A model generated the notes under the pieces. That model saw only the letters and a program-made list of their open reading frames with translations, searched no databases and was not told where the DNA came from. DNA of 64,000 nucleotides, from NCBI RefSeq assembly GCF_900112815.1, contig NZ_FOND01000015.1, positions 80,191 through 144,190 on the forward strand. Direction: 5' to 3'. A program made the translations under genes and the position numbers. This stretch comes from Blastococcus tunisiensis (lineage in GTDB: Bacteria; Actinomycetota; Actinomycetes; Mycobacteriales; Geodermatophilaceae). Shown here one piece after another: positions 55,189 to 63,571 of this stretch (within the stretch, counting starts at the first letter, position 1; each line of letters starts with the position of its first letter).

Positions 55189-55333
55189 GGCCCCGGACGA
55201 ACGCGCCGGCCTCGTCCGTCCGGTCGGCGGGCCCGGTGTCCCCGTTCGCCAGGCGGAAGGCCAGACCGATGGCGAGCGCCAGGCCGGGGGCGAGCACCCC
55301 CCAGGCGAATGCGGCGATCAGCAACCACGACAT
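54986..55333 (-). CDS. Micro membrane protein of the RLADRR family (C-terminal extent uncertain)
   Basis: From ATG 55333. SWLLIAAFAWGVLAPGLALAIGLAFRLANGD matches the family helix and end, with RLAN in place of RLAD. The frame continues antisense to the 54352-55188 gene up to 54986 (115 residues), but that Arg-rich part looks like antisense shadow. The real protein may be the first ~50 residues plus an aberrant tail. Related genes lie at 42099, 44491 and 47198. Confidence 0.45.
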   Translation of the reverse strand: MSWLLIAAFAWGVLAPGLALAIGLAFRLANGDTGPADRTDEAGAFVRGLSRPSTETPGVRTSLVRRTARRPRRRRFGHRPCGAGPSLQAARGAAPPLRGRRTGTRRRRALHRSPR

Positions 55334-55506
55334 GGCCACGTTCCTACGATGCGGGCCGGCGCCTCGGTGAACCGGCCGGGGACGGTGCTCGATCGAGAGT
55401 GAACGACGCTGAAATGCCCGTCATGGGACGGGTGCAAACATGCCTCGGCACCCGTGGCCGGGCCGGCGACCGCGGCGCACCCTTTCGTACCTGGTGACGG
55501 GCCGGT

Positions 55507-57081
55507 TCACCCACCTGCTCGGCGCAGGACCGCGCTCACCGTGCGCAGGATGATCTTCAGGTCGAGCCACAGCGACCAGTTCTCGATGTAGTAGTTGTCG
55601 AACCGGGCCCGCTCGGCGATCGAGGTGTCACCGCGAAGGCCGTGCACCTGGGCCCAGCCCGTGAGCCCCGACGGCACCCGGTGCCGCGCGTGGTAGCTGG
55701 GGTAGAGCGCCTGGAACTGGTTGACGAAGTGCGGCCGCTCCGGCCGCGGGCCGACGAGGCTCATGTCGCCGCGCAGGATGTTGTACAGCTGGGGCAGCTC
55801 GTCCAGCGACGTCGCGCGGAGGAAGCGCCCGAACCGGCTGAGCCGGTCGTCGTGCGCGATATTCCAGTGCGTGGCCGACTCGGCGTCGTCCACCGGTCGC
55901 AGGGATCGGAACTTCAGGACGTCGAAGTGCCGGCCGTCGGCGCCGACCCGCTCCTGACGGAAGAGGATCCCGGGTCCGCCGTCCAGCCGCACTCCGATGG
56001 CCAGCACGGCCAGGAGCGGCGCCAGGAACAGCAGGGTCAGCCCGGAGGCGAGGACGTCGACCAGCCGCTTCACCCGCCACGCCGGGCTGCGGTGGGTCGA
56101 CCGTCGCAGTCGGACCAGCGGGAAGCCCCACGCGGACTCCATGTCGGCGTCCACCTGGTGCAGCTCGAAGAGCCGCGGGACGACGAACAACTCGCACCGG
56201 TAGCGGTCGCAGGTGCGGATGATGTGCACCATCTCCGATTCCTTCATCGAGGAGAAGGCGACCACCACGTTGCCTACCACCCCCTCGCGGAGCAGTGCGG
56301 TCAGGGACCCCGGCCCACCCAGTACGGGTAGCGATCCGCCGTCGTGGCGCAGCGGATCGGCGTCGAGGAAGCCGATCGGGTGCAGGCCGTACTCGGGGTG
56401 CGACTCCAGGATGCCCGACACCTGACGTCCGACCCGGCCGGCGCCGACGACGAGAGCCCGGTGGGCCACCAAGCCGTGGGTCCGCAGCCGGCGGACGACG
56501 GCGTACCCGAGTCCACGCAGCAGGACGGCGACGACCCCAATGGTGAGGGCACCCCAGAGGAACTGCCAGTGGATGATGTAGTTCGCCCAGATGGCCTGCG
56601 ACCAGATCACCTGCCCGAGGACGGCGAGGCCGGCTGCGACCAGCCACCGCCCGGTCATGCTCGGGAGGTCGTCGAGGACCGACATGGACAGGCGGGAGCG
56701 GTGCAGCCCACCGACGGCGAACAGGCCCACGAGGACAGCTCCGAACGCCAACGTCTTGCGCAGCGGGGATTCCAGGTCCAGCTGCCGGCTGAGCACCTCC
56801 ATGCCGATGGCGCCGACGGCGACCGCGAGCATGTCGAGCAGCACCAGGAACGGATGGATGCCGAACCGGGCGAGGTGCGCCCAGCGGGTGGCCAGGACCT
56901 CCGGCTCGTGAATGGTGACGGTGCGGGGCACGTCCGTCGAGATCGACGCCGGATCGTGGTCCCCGGGGGTCCTGCGGGAGCGGACGTTCGGCGCGGAGCG
57001 GTCCTCGTCCGTGCCCGGGAGTTCGGAGGGTGCCGACGGGTGCACCAGGCCGGTGACTTCGACGTACTCGAGATCGCTCAT
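55507..57081 (-). CDS. Polyprenyl-phosphate hexose-1-phosphate transferase (WcaJ/CpsE-type)
   Basis: A 524-residue protein with GGAAGGA upstream. A polar start of ~70 residues is followed by four helices, then a CoA-binding-like domain (ALVVGAGRVGRQVSGIL), then a fifth helix and the bacterial sugar transferase domain. Key motifs are RVKRLVDVLASGLTLLFLAPLLA, ILFRQERVGADGRHFDVLKFRSL, RATSLDELPQLYNILRGDMSLVGPRPE and PSGLTGWAQVHG. It attaches the first sugar phosphate to the lipid carrier and so begins repeat-unit assembly for the polysaccharide genes. Confidence 0.94.
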   Translation of the reverse strand: MSDLEYVEVTGLVHPSAPSELPGTDEDRSAPNVRSRRTPGDHDPASISTDVPRTVTIHEPEVLATRWAHLARFGIHPFLVLLDMLAVAVGAIGMEVLSRQLDLESPLRKTLAFGAVLVGLFAVGGLHRSRLSMSVLDDLPSMTGRWLVAAGLAVLGQVIWSQAIWANYIIHWQFLWGALTIGVVAVLLRGLGYAVVRRLRTHGLVAHRALVVGAGRVGRQVSGILESHPEYGLHPIGFLDADPLRHDGGSLPVLGGPGSLTALLREGVVGNVVVAFSSMKESEMVHIIRTCDRYRCELFVVPRLFELHQVDADMESAWGFPLVRLRRSTHRSPAWRVKRLVDVLASGLTLLFLAPLLAVLAIGVRLDGGPGILFRQERVGADGRHFDVLKFRSLRPVDDAESATHWNIAHDDRLSRFGRFLRATSLDELPQLYNILRGDMSLVGPRPERPHFVNQFQALYPSYHARHRVPSGLTGWAQVHGLRGDTSIAERARFDNYYIENWSLWLDLKIILRTVSAVLRRAGG

Positions 57082-57224
57082 CGGAAGAGTCCTTCCAGGA
57101 ACGCGTGCGTGGAGCGAGCAGCAGCAGAGGAGTCAGGCGCTCCCCGCTGAGGTCCGCGCGTACGGCGCCGGACGTGCGGAAGCGCCTGATGACGCCGGGG
57201 CGGCGTCGGATCAGGCGAGCCCGC

Positions 57225-58583
57225 TCAGTCGGGCTGGGCGCCCGGGTCGTTGCCGGAGCCCACGGCGGCTCCTGAGCCGGCCGGGGCGGAGTTCCACCCT
57301 GCGTTGCTCGACGCGGTGGCACGCACGAGTTCGAGGACGGCGTGCAGGGAGCCGGTGTCGTGGCCGGGACCACCGGAGCCGATGCCGGCGCTGCAGGAGC
57401 CGCCGACCGACGGCCCGGCGGGTCCGGAGGGTGGCGGAACGGGAGCGGGTGCCGGGGCCGGCGGGGGAGGCGGCGGAGCGGGGATCATCGGCTCTGTGGC
57501 AACCGCGACGACGGCCGGTGCAGGAACGGCCGTGCGTCCGCCGGCCATGCCCTGGGGAGTGCCACCGCCCACCCGGTCGACGGCCGCGGCTCCGCGAGCC
57601 TGCCCCTCGGGTCCGGTGGCGGCGCAACCGATGTCTGCCGGGTCGACCGGTGCCACTACGACCGATGCCGGGGCGACCGGCGCCGGGGCCTGCAGGGGCT
57701 CCGCCTGGACGACCGCCGGCTCGGCCGGCTGGTCGACGGGCGGAGCGGCGGTAGAGGGCTCGGGACTGGACGGAACAGGGTCGACGGCGGGGGCGGGCTC
57801 GGCGGTGGTGCCGTCGGCCGGGGGGTCGCAGACCGGCGGGTCCGCCGCGACCTGCACCTCGGGAGGGGCACCGTCGCCGGGAGCCGGCAGAACCGTGTCG
57901 GGCGCGCCGACGTCCGTCGGCACCTCGCCGGTCGGGACCCCGCAGCCCGGTGCGGCCGGCGTCGTCGACTCCGGGGGCAGCTCCTCGGTGCTGATGCCGA
58001 CGGTGGGCTCGGTCTCCGGGCCGGGAAGGGTCTCCGGCACCGCGACGTCCGTCGACGATCCGTCGGGAGTGGGCTCAGGCTGAGGACCCGGCGGGGCAGG
58101 TGCCTCGGCCGCACCGCTGCCGGCGGCCTCCGCGGCCGGCGGTTCCTCGACCGGCCGGCCATCCGCGGGCGCTGATCCGGAGACGGCCGGCGGTGCGTTG
58201 GCGGCGCCCTGCGCCGGTGACGGCTCCTCCGTGTCGGGGTCGTCGGCACCCGGTGTGGTCCCGCGGGCGGGTTGTCCCGACGCGGTCTCGTGGGCCGGTC
58301 CGCGCGACGGCGGATCTCCCACAGCCGGAGCAGGGGGAGCACCGTCGGACGTGGCGACCACGGGCGGCGAGGCCGTGTCGGCGCGGGCGACGTCCTGCGC
58401 GAACGCCATCAGCAACCAGGCGACCGCGGCCAGGACGGGCACGAGCAGCACATGGGCGGATACGAGGCCACGACCCGGAAGCCGTTCACCGGCGGGACGG
58501 GAGCAGGAGAGGGCACCGGTCGGTCGGCCCCGGGCCGGGATACCGGTCGACCGGGTGGCTGTGCCACCCCGCACCACACGCAT
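57225..58583 (-). CDS. Proline/alanine-rich single-pass exported protein
   Basis: About 452 residues. ATG 58583 is directly preceded by GAGGAG, so a nearby GTG (58574) may be the real start. One membrane helix lies at HVLLVPVLAAVAWLLMAFA, then ~330 residues of Pro/Ala/Glu low complexity. The end (LHAVLELVRATASSNAGWN) is ordered and may be a small C-terminal domain. It parallels the frameshifted gene at 16259 in architecture. Function unknown; likely a surface stalk. Confidence 0.7.
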   Translation of the reverse strand: MRVVRGGTATRSTGIPARGRPTGALSCSRPAGERLPGRGLVSAHVLLVPVLAAVAWLLMAFAQDVARADTASPPVVATSDGAPPAPAVGDPPSRGPAHETASGQPARGTTPGADDPDTEEPSPAQGAANAPPAVSGSAPADGRPVEEPPAAEAAGSGAAEAPAPPGPQPEPTPDGSSTDVAVPETLPGPETEPTVGISTEELPPESTTPAAPGCGVPTGEVPTDVGAPDTVLPAPGDGAPPEVQVAADPPVCDPPADGTTAEPAPAVDPVPSSPEPSTAAPPVDQPAEPAVVQAEPLQAPAPVAPASVVVAPVDPADIGCAATGPEGQARGAAAVDRVGGGTPQGMAGGRTAVPAPAVVAVATEPMIPAPPPPPPAPAPAPVPPPSGPAGPSVGGSCSAGIGSGGPGHDTGSLHAVLELVRATASSNAGWNSAPAGSGAAVGSGNDPGAQPD

Positions 58584-59033
58584 CTCCTCTGCTGGTCACG
58601 TCCAGCACCATCGATCCCCGAACACTCTCCGCGTGACGGCGGCGCATGGCAAGCCAGGCGTTCGCGGTGGCTGCCGCCGTCGCCCGAGCCGGTCCGTCCG
58701 GTTCCGGGGTCAGGCGACCGTCGGCCGCGATCCCGGCGCGGCGCGGGGCGACACCGACGACCGGGCGGCAATGGCCGCGGCCGCGATCCAGGTGCCCATT
58801 CCCAGCAGAACGGATCCAGGTGCCCATTCCCAGCAGAACGAGAGTCATGTCCACTAGCTAGCGTGCCGACACGATTACGTATTGTTGCGACACTCGTAGG
58901 CAGAAGGCGGGATTCCGGTTCATCGCACATCAGACCTCCGGGTGATGCGTCGGCGGACCGTCTTGCGCACCATGAGCAGGGGCCGGTCCGGAGGGCCCGC
59001 CGGCCGCTCCCGCAGTCGAGCGTCTGGACGGTC
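58584..59033. other. Intergenic region with exact 28-bp duplication and AT-richer stretch
   Basis: This 450-base gap lies between the divergent proline-rich gene and the GH26-like gene. It contains an exact 28-bp direct tandem repeat and, downstream, a locally A/T-richer stretch (about 58850-58895), likely promoter DNA for the GH26-like gene. Open frames crossing it have no supporting start sites, and I see no convincing gene. Confidence 0.6.
58785..58840. repeat. Exact 28-bp direct tandem repeat
   Basis: Bases 58785-58812 are repeated without change at 58813-58840. The unit begins GATCCAGGTGCCCATTCC and ends CAGCAGAACG. It could be a recent slippage duplication or two binding sites in the GH26-like gene upstream region. 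Confidence 0.9.
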
Positions 59034-60380
59034 ATGCCCCCCTCTACCCCCCGAACGCCCCAGCAGGACCGGGCAGCCGGTCACGGGCCGGCCCGGACCG
59101 GGGCGGCGCTCGCGGTTGCCCTGCTCCTCGTCGGGTGCGGTCCGGCCGTCACCGTGGCCGAGGGGGAGCGCAGAACCCCTCCGGACTGCAGCGCCCCCGC
59201 GATCACGGTGGACTCCCCGGTCGTCGGCGCGGCAATGCACCCAGGACCCTTCTTCGCTGCCGGAACCGTGGCCGGGGACGACCGCATCCTGCGCTGGACG
59301 GTGGAGGACGCCGATGGTCGCCGGGTGGCCCGCGACGAGGTGTTCAGCGGCACGGACGGACAGGCCGGTACCTACACCGTTCCACTCGACCTGGCCGAGG
59401 GTGCGTACACGCTGGTCCTCCGCCCGGCGACCGGGCCGGGCTCGTCCTCGGACTGCCCGGCCACCGCACGTTCGTCGTTCACCGTCGTCCCCGAGTCGGT
59501 CGGCCCGACGTGGCTGTCCGGAGCCTCGGGAAATGCGGTGGCCGACGGCGAGTTCGGGCCCTGGCGCGGCACCGAGGTACCCATCGCCGGCACCTGGGCC
59601 GACAGCAATCGCGGTCAGCGGGCCCTGTGGCAGCTGCAGCCCGACGGCCAGTACGGCGACTGGCCGGGCTCCCTGGAGATCGCCATCGGCGCGATTGATG
59701 CCGGCGAGACGTGGGCAGCCGCGGCGCAGGGCGCCTACGACGACCGGTGGCGGCGCTCGCTGCGTGACATGGCACGGCTCTGGGGGGACCGGCCCGGCCG
59801 GCTCTACATCCGGCTGGCGCACGAGTTCAACGGCGACTGGTACCCGTGGAGCGTCACCGGCGCCAGCCGGGAGGACTTCGTCACCGCCTGGCGCCGGTTC
59901 CGTCTCCTGCAGCTGGAGGAGTTCCCCGGCGCAGCGCTCGTCTTCGCCCCGAACTGCGAGACCCCGGGGAGCAACCAGCTGGACTGGCGCGAGGCGTTCC
60001 CAGGGCCCGAGTACGTCGACGTGATGTCGGTCAGCTACTTCAACGGCTATCCGTGGATCGACACGGCCGAGGCGTTCCAGGACGTCGCCATGCGCGTCGA
60101 CCACATGGGCGCCCCGCGCGGGATCCAGCGCCACCTGGAGTTCGCCCGCAGCATCGGCCTGCCCTTCGCCGTGAGTGAGTGGAACACGGACGCGGCGTTC
60201 GGTGACTCACCCGGCTTCATGCAGCAGATGGACCAGTTCTTCCGCGCCAACGCGGGCGCCGGCCCTGGCCAGCTCCTCTACGAGATCCTGTTCAACGTGC
60301 TGCGGGAGGACAACCGGTTCGCCCTCATGCCGGAGACGCGCGCCCCGCTCGGCGCGGAGGCCTACCGGCGCCTCTGGTGA
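59034..60380 (+). CDS. GH26-like glycoside hydrolase lipoprotein
   Basis: A 448-residue protein from ATG 59034, chosen because it places a signal peptide ending in the lipobox ALLLVGC at residue ~35. A beta-sandwich-like domain (residues ~50-150, APAITVDSPVVGAAMHPGPFF) precedes the catalytic domain. RLYIRLAHEFNGDWYPW holds the acid/base Glu after His, and LPFAVSEWNTD holds the nucleophile Glu, as in GH26 beta-mannanases and related enzymes. It probably cuts a surface or host polysaccharide outside the cell. Confidence 0.88.
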   Translation: MPPSTPRTPQQDRAAGHGPARTGAALAVALLLVGCGPAVTVAEGERRTPPDCSAPAITVDSPVVGAAMHPGPFFAAGTVAGDDRILRWTVEDADGRRVARDEVFSGTDGQAGTYTVPLDLAEGAYTLVLRPATGPGSSSDCPATARSSFTVVPESVGPTWLSGASGNAVADGEFGPWRGTEVPIAGTWADSNRGQRALWQLQPDGQYGDWPGSLEIAIGAIDAGETWAAAAQGAYDDRWRRSLRDMARLWGDRPGRLYIRLAHEFNGDWYPWSVTGASREDFVTAWRRFRLLQLEEFPGAALVFAPNCETPGSNQLDWREAFPGPEYVDVMSVSYFNGYPWIDTAEAFQDVAMRVDHMGAPRGIQRHLEFARSIGLPFAVSEWNTDAAFGDSPGFMQQMDQFFRANAGAGPGQLLYEILFNVLREDNRFALMPETRAPLGAEAYRRLW

Positions 60381-60445
60381 GCACCACGTCCCCGTACGGG
60401 TGAGCGGCGCTCCCGGACTGCCCGGAGCAGTCGTAGGGTGCGCCG

Positions 60446-61498
60446 GTGCTGCCGACGCTCGCCGACCATGCCGAGACCGCCCGCGCGGTCCTGCCCCCCG
60501 AGGTCTGGGACTACTACGCGGCCGGCTCCGGTGAGGAGACCACGCTGCAGGAGGCCGAGCGCTCCTGGGGCTCCTACCGCCTGCGCCCCCGGGTGCTCCG
60601 CGACGTCTCGGTGGTCGACCTCACCACCGAGCTGCTGGGCGTGCGCGTCGCCTCCCCGTTCGTGGTCGCCCCCATGGCCTTCCACGGGCTGGCACACGCC
60701 GACGCCGAGTGCGCCACCATCCAGGGCGCCGGCGACGCCGGCTGCCTCACCGTCGTCTCCACCCGTGCCTCCCGCACGCTGGAGGACATCGGCGGCGCGT
60801 CGACCGGCCCCTGGTGGTTCCAGGCCTACCTGATGCGCGATCGCGGGCTGACCGAAGCGCTGACCCAGCGGGCGGCCGCAGCGGGCGCCCGCGCGGTGGT
60901 GCTCACCGTGGACACCCCCTACGTCGGTCGCAAGAACAAGGTGAGCGGCGTGCGGATCGCGGTTCCCGACGACCAGTACCTGGTCAATCTGGCCCAGCAC
61001 CTGCTGCCCGGTGCGGTCGGCCGCGAGTCGGCCGAGCAGGACCCGTCGATGACCCCCGACGTGATCGGCCGACTCGCCGAGATCAGCGGCCTGCCCGTTG
61101 TGGTCAAGGGCGTGCTGCGCGGTGACGAGGCGCTGCGCTGCGTCGAGGCCGGCGCCGCCGGCGTCGTCGTCTCCAACCACGGGGGCCGGCAGCTGGACCG
61201 GGCAGTGCCCGCGGCGCACGTACTGCCCGACGTCCTCGACGCCGTCGGCGGCCGGGTGCCGGTGCTGGTGGACGGCGGGATCCGCGGCGGGACGGACGCC
61301 CTCGTCGCGCTCGCCCTCGGCGCCGACGCCGTCCTCGTCGGCCGGCCGGTGCTCTGGGCGCTGGCCGCCGGCGGCGCCCCGTCGGTGCGCGTCGCGCTCG
61401 ACGCGCTGGCCGACGACCTCCGGCACGTGCTCGCGGTGGCCGGGGCGACCCGACCCGCCGACCTGGACGCGACGATGGTCGTGCCGGCACCCCGCTGA
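60446..61498 (+). CDS. FMN-dependent alpha-hydroxy-acid oxidase/dehydrogenase
   Basis: A 350-residue protein from GTG 60446. DYYAAGSGEETTLQEAE, VVAPMAFHGLAHAD, TVDTPYVGRKN, PVVVKGVLRGDEALRCVEAG and VVVSNHGGRQLDRAVP (His-Gly-Gly-Arg, the active-site base and substrate Arg) define the lactate/glycolate oxidase family. LVDGGIRGGTDALVALALGADAVLVGRP is the FMN phosphate site. It may be an oxidase or a dehydrogenase feeding the respiratory chain. No clear partner nearby. Confidence 0.9.
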   Translation: MLPTLADHAETARAVLPPEVWDYYAAGSGEETTLQEAERSWGSYRLRPRVLRDVSVVDLTTELLGVRVASPFVVAPMAFHGLAHADAECATIQGAGDAGCLTVVSTRASRTLEDIGGASTGPWWFQAYLMRDRGLTEALTQRAAAAGARAVVLTVDTPYVGRKNKVSGVRIAVPDDQYLVNLAQHLLPGAVGRESAEQDPSMTPDVIGRLAEISGLPVVVKGVLRGDEALRCVEAGAAGVVVSNHGGRQLDRAVPAAHVLPDVLDAVGGRVPVLVDGGIRGGTDALVALALGADAVLVGRPVLWALAAGGAPSVRVALDALADDLRHVLAVAGATRPADLDATMVVPAPR

Positions 61499-61613
61499 GC
61501 CGGCGTCGCCTGCCGGTCACCCGTTGGAGTGGCCGGCCAGGGTCAGGTTCCGCCCTCTGGCGGATGCCCATACGCTCCGAACCGGAGTCTTCGCGCTACG
61601 CAAGGAGAGTTGC

Positions 61614-61700
61614 ATGGTCGGCCGGCCCGATGTCGCCCCCGTCGAATACCTGATGCGCATCGAGCAGGTCGACACGCAGCTCTGCGGGAAGGCGTCGTGA
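61614..61700 (+). pseudogene. 28-residue chimeric gene remnant
   Basis: From ATG 61614, with AAGGAGAG in front, to TGA 61700. The first ~10 residues (MVGRPDVAPV) resemble the start of the RfbF protein (MAGRPDLAPA at 50577). The next stretch (VEYLMRIEQVDTQL) resembles the C-terminus of the epimerase (IEYLMRTKQVDAEL near 54040). It looks like what remains after internal deletion between copies of these two genes. It is still translationally coupled to the next gene (GTGA overlap), so it may survive as a leader peptide. Confidence 0.6.
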
Positions 61701-62266
61701 AGTACACGCCGCTCGCCGTCGACGGGGTGTACCTCGTCGAGATGGAGCCGTTCTCCGACGAGCGCGGCACCTTCGCCCGGGCATTCGACACCAGCGAGTT
61801 CGAGCAGCACGGCATGCGGCCCGAGGTCGCCCAGTGCAACGTCTCGACCAACCACAAGGCCGGCACGGTGCGCGGGCTGCACCTGTCGCTGCCCGGGCAC
61901 CCGGAGTCGAAGTTCATCCGGTGCACCCGCGGGGCGATCGTCGACGTCGCCGTCGACGTGCGGCCGGGTTCGCCGACGTACCTGCAGCACGTCGCCGTCG
62001 AGCTGAGCGCGGACAACCGGCATGCGCTGTACCTGCCGCCGCACCTCGCGCACGCCTACCAGTCCCTCACCGACGACACCGAGGTGCTCTACATGGTGAG
62101 CGTCTCCTACGCCCCCGGCGCAGAGGTCGGGTACCGCTACGACGACCCGGCGTTCGGCCTCAGCTGGCCGCTGCCGGTGTCGGCCATCTCGGACAAGGAC
62201 GCCTCCTGGCCGGCCTTCTCCGACGAGGCGAACGCGGCGACGTTCGCGGCCAGGAGGCCCTCGTGA
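61697..62266 (+). CDS. RmlC-like sugar 3,5-epimerase
   Basis: A 189-residue cupin from GTG 61697. FSDERGTFARAFD, NHKAGTVRGLHLSLPGHPESKFIRCTRGAIVDV (catalytic His in RGLH) and YLPPHLAHAYQSLTDDTEVLYMVS match RmlC family enzymes. It could be the missing rmlC partner of rmlB and rmlD or act on a CDP-sugar. It is coupled to the following oxidoreductase, hinting at a different sugar. Confidence 0.85.
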   Translation: MKYTPLAVDGVYLVEMEPFSDERGTFARAFDTSEFEQHGMRPEVAQCNVSTNHKAGTVRGLHLSLPGHPESKFIRCTRGAIVDVAVDVRPGSPTYLQHVAVELSADNRHALYLPPHLAHAYQSLTDDTEVLYMVSVSYAPGAEVGYRYDDPAFGLSWPLPVSAISDKDASWPAFSDEANAATFAARRPS

Positions 62267-63564
62267 TCGCCGTCGACACGCTGCTGCGGCAGCGGCAGAC
62301 CGAGGGGCGGCCGATCGGGCTGGCCGTCGTCGGAGCCGGCTTCATGGCCACCGGGCTGATCAACCAGGTGGTCAACAGCACGCCCGGCATGCAGCTCGTG
62401 GCCGTGTGCAACCGGACGCCCGGCAAGGCGCACGCGGCGATCACCGCGGCGGGAGCCGTCCCGGTCGCGGCGGATGCGCCGGCCGACGTCGACCGGCTCG
62501 CGGCCGCCGGCGACGTCGCAGTCACCGACGACATCGATGTCGTGACGCAGGCCGGCCGGGTGGACGTGGTGGTCGACGCCACCGGTGCGGTGGCGTTCGG
62601 TGCCGAGCTCGCCCTGGCCTGCTTCGCGGCCGGCAAGCACCTCGTGCTGCTCAACGCCGAGGTCGACGCCACCCTCGGCCCGCTGCTCGTCACCAAGGCC
62701 GACGCGGCCGGGGTCGTCTACTCCGGAGCGGACGGCGACCAGCCGGCCGTGCAGATGAACCTCATCCGGTTCGTCCGTCAGATCGGGCTCCGCCCGCTCG
62801 TCGCCGGCAACATCAAGGGCCTGCAGGATCCCTACCGGAACCCCACCACCCAGGAGGGCTTCGCCAAGCGGTGGGGGCAGGACCCGTGGATGGTCACGAG
62901 TTTCGCCGACGGCACCAAGGTCAGCGTCGAGGAGGCACTGGTCGCCAACGCGGCCGGGATGACCGTGCACAGGCGGGGAATGCTGGGCCGTGACCACCGC
63001 GGGCACGTCGACGAGCTGACCGGCATGTACGACGTGGAGGAGCTCCGGGCGCTCGGTGGCTGCGTGGACTACGTCGTCGGCAGCCAGCCGGGGCCCGGGA
63101 TCTACGTCCTCGGCGAGCACGACGACCCGAAGCAGCGGCACTACCTGGAGCTCTACAAGCTCGGGACCGGGCCGCTCTACAGCTTCTACACGCCCTACCA
63201 CCTGTGCCACTTCGAAGTGCCCACGACGGTGGCGCGGGTGGCCCTGCTGGGCGATCCGGCGATCCGGCCGGCCGGGGCGCCTCAGGTGGACGTCGTGACG
63301 GTCGCCAAGACGGACCTGAAGGCCGGCGAGGAGCTCGACCGTCCCGGCGGTTACCACTACTACGGCGAGGCCGAGCGGGCCGACGTCACGCACCGGGACC
63401 GGCTGCTGCCGCTGGGGCTGGCCGAAGGCGCCCGGTTGCTCCGGGACGTGCGCAAGGACGAGGTGATCGGCTACGCCGACGTCGAGCTGCCCACCGGGCG
63501 GCTGATCGATCGGCTGCGCGCCGAGCAGGACGAGCTGTTCTTCGGCGCGGCCGCCGCGGGGTAG
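62263..63564 (+). CDS. SAF-domain NAD(P)-dependent oxidoreductase
   Basis: A 433-residue protein from GTG 62263, with a perfect AGGAGG at 62252-62257. Rossmann fold IGLAVVGAGFMATGLINQV; EEALVANAAGMTVHRRGM and GTGPLYSFYTPYHLCHFEVP in the middle. The C-terminal ~80 residues (VAKTDLKAGEELDRPGGY) resemble an SAF/antifreeze-like domain. The family occurs in sugar clusters with RmlC-like enzymes, so a role in making a branched or modified nucleotide sugar is plausible. It ends with TAG. Confidence 0.8.
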   Translation: MIAVDTLLRQRQTEGRPIGLAVVGAGFMATGLINQVVNSTPGMQLVAVCNRTPGKAHAAITAAGAVPVAADAPADVDRLAAAGDVAVTDDIDVVTQAGRVDVVVDATGAVAFGAELALACFAAGKHLVLLNAEVDATLGPLLVTKADAAGVVYSGADGDQPAVQMNLIRFVRQIGLRPLVAGNIKGLQDPYRNPTTQEGFAKRWGQDPWMVTSFADGTKVSVEEALVANAAGMTVHRRGMLGRDHRGHVDELTGMYDVEELRALGGCVDYVVGSQPGPGIYVLGEHDDPKQRHYLELYKLGTGPLYSFYTPYHLCHFEVPTTVARVALLGDPAIRPAGAPQVDVVTVAKTDLKAGEELDRPGGYHYYGEAERADVTHRDRLLPLGLAEGARLLRDVRKDEVIGYADVELPTGRLIDRLRAEQDELFFGAAAAG

Positions 63565-63571
63565 CCCGGGC

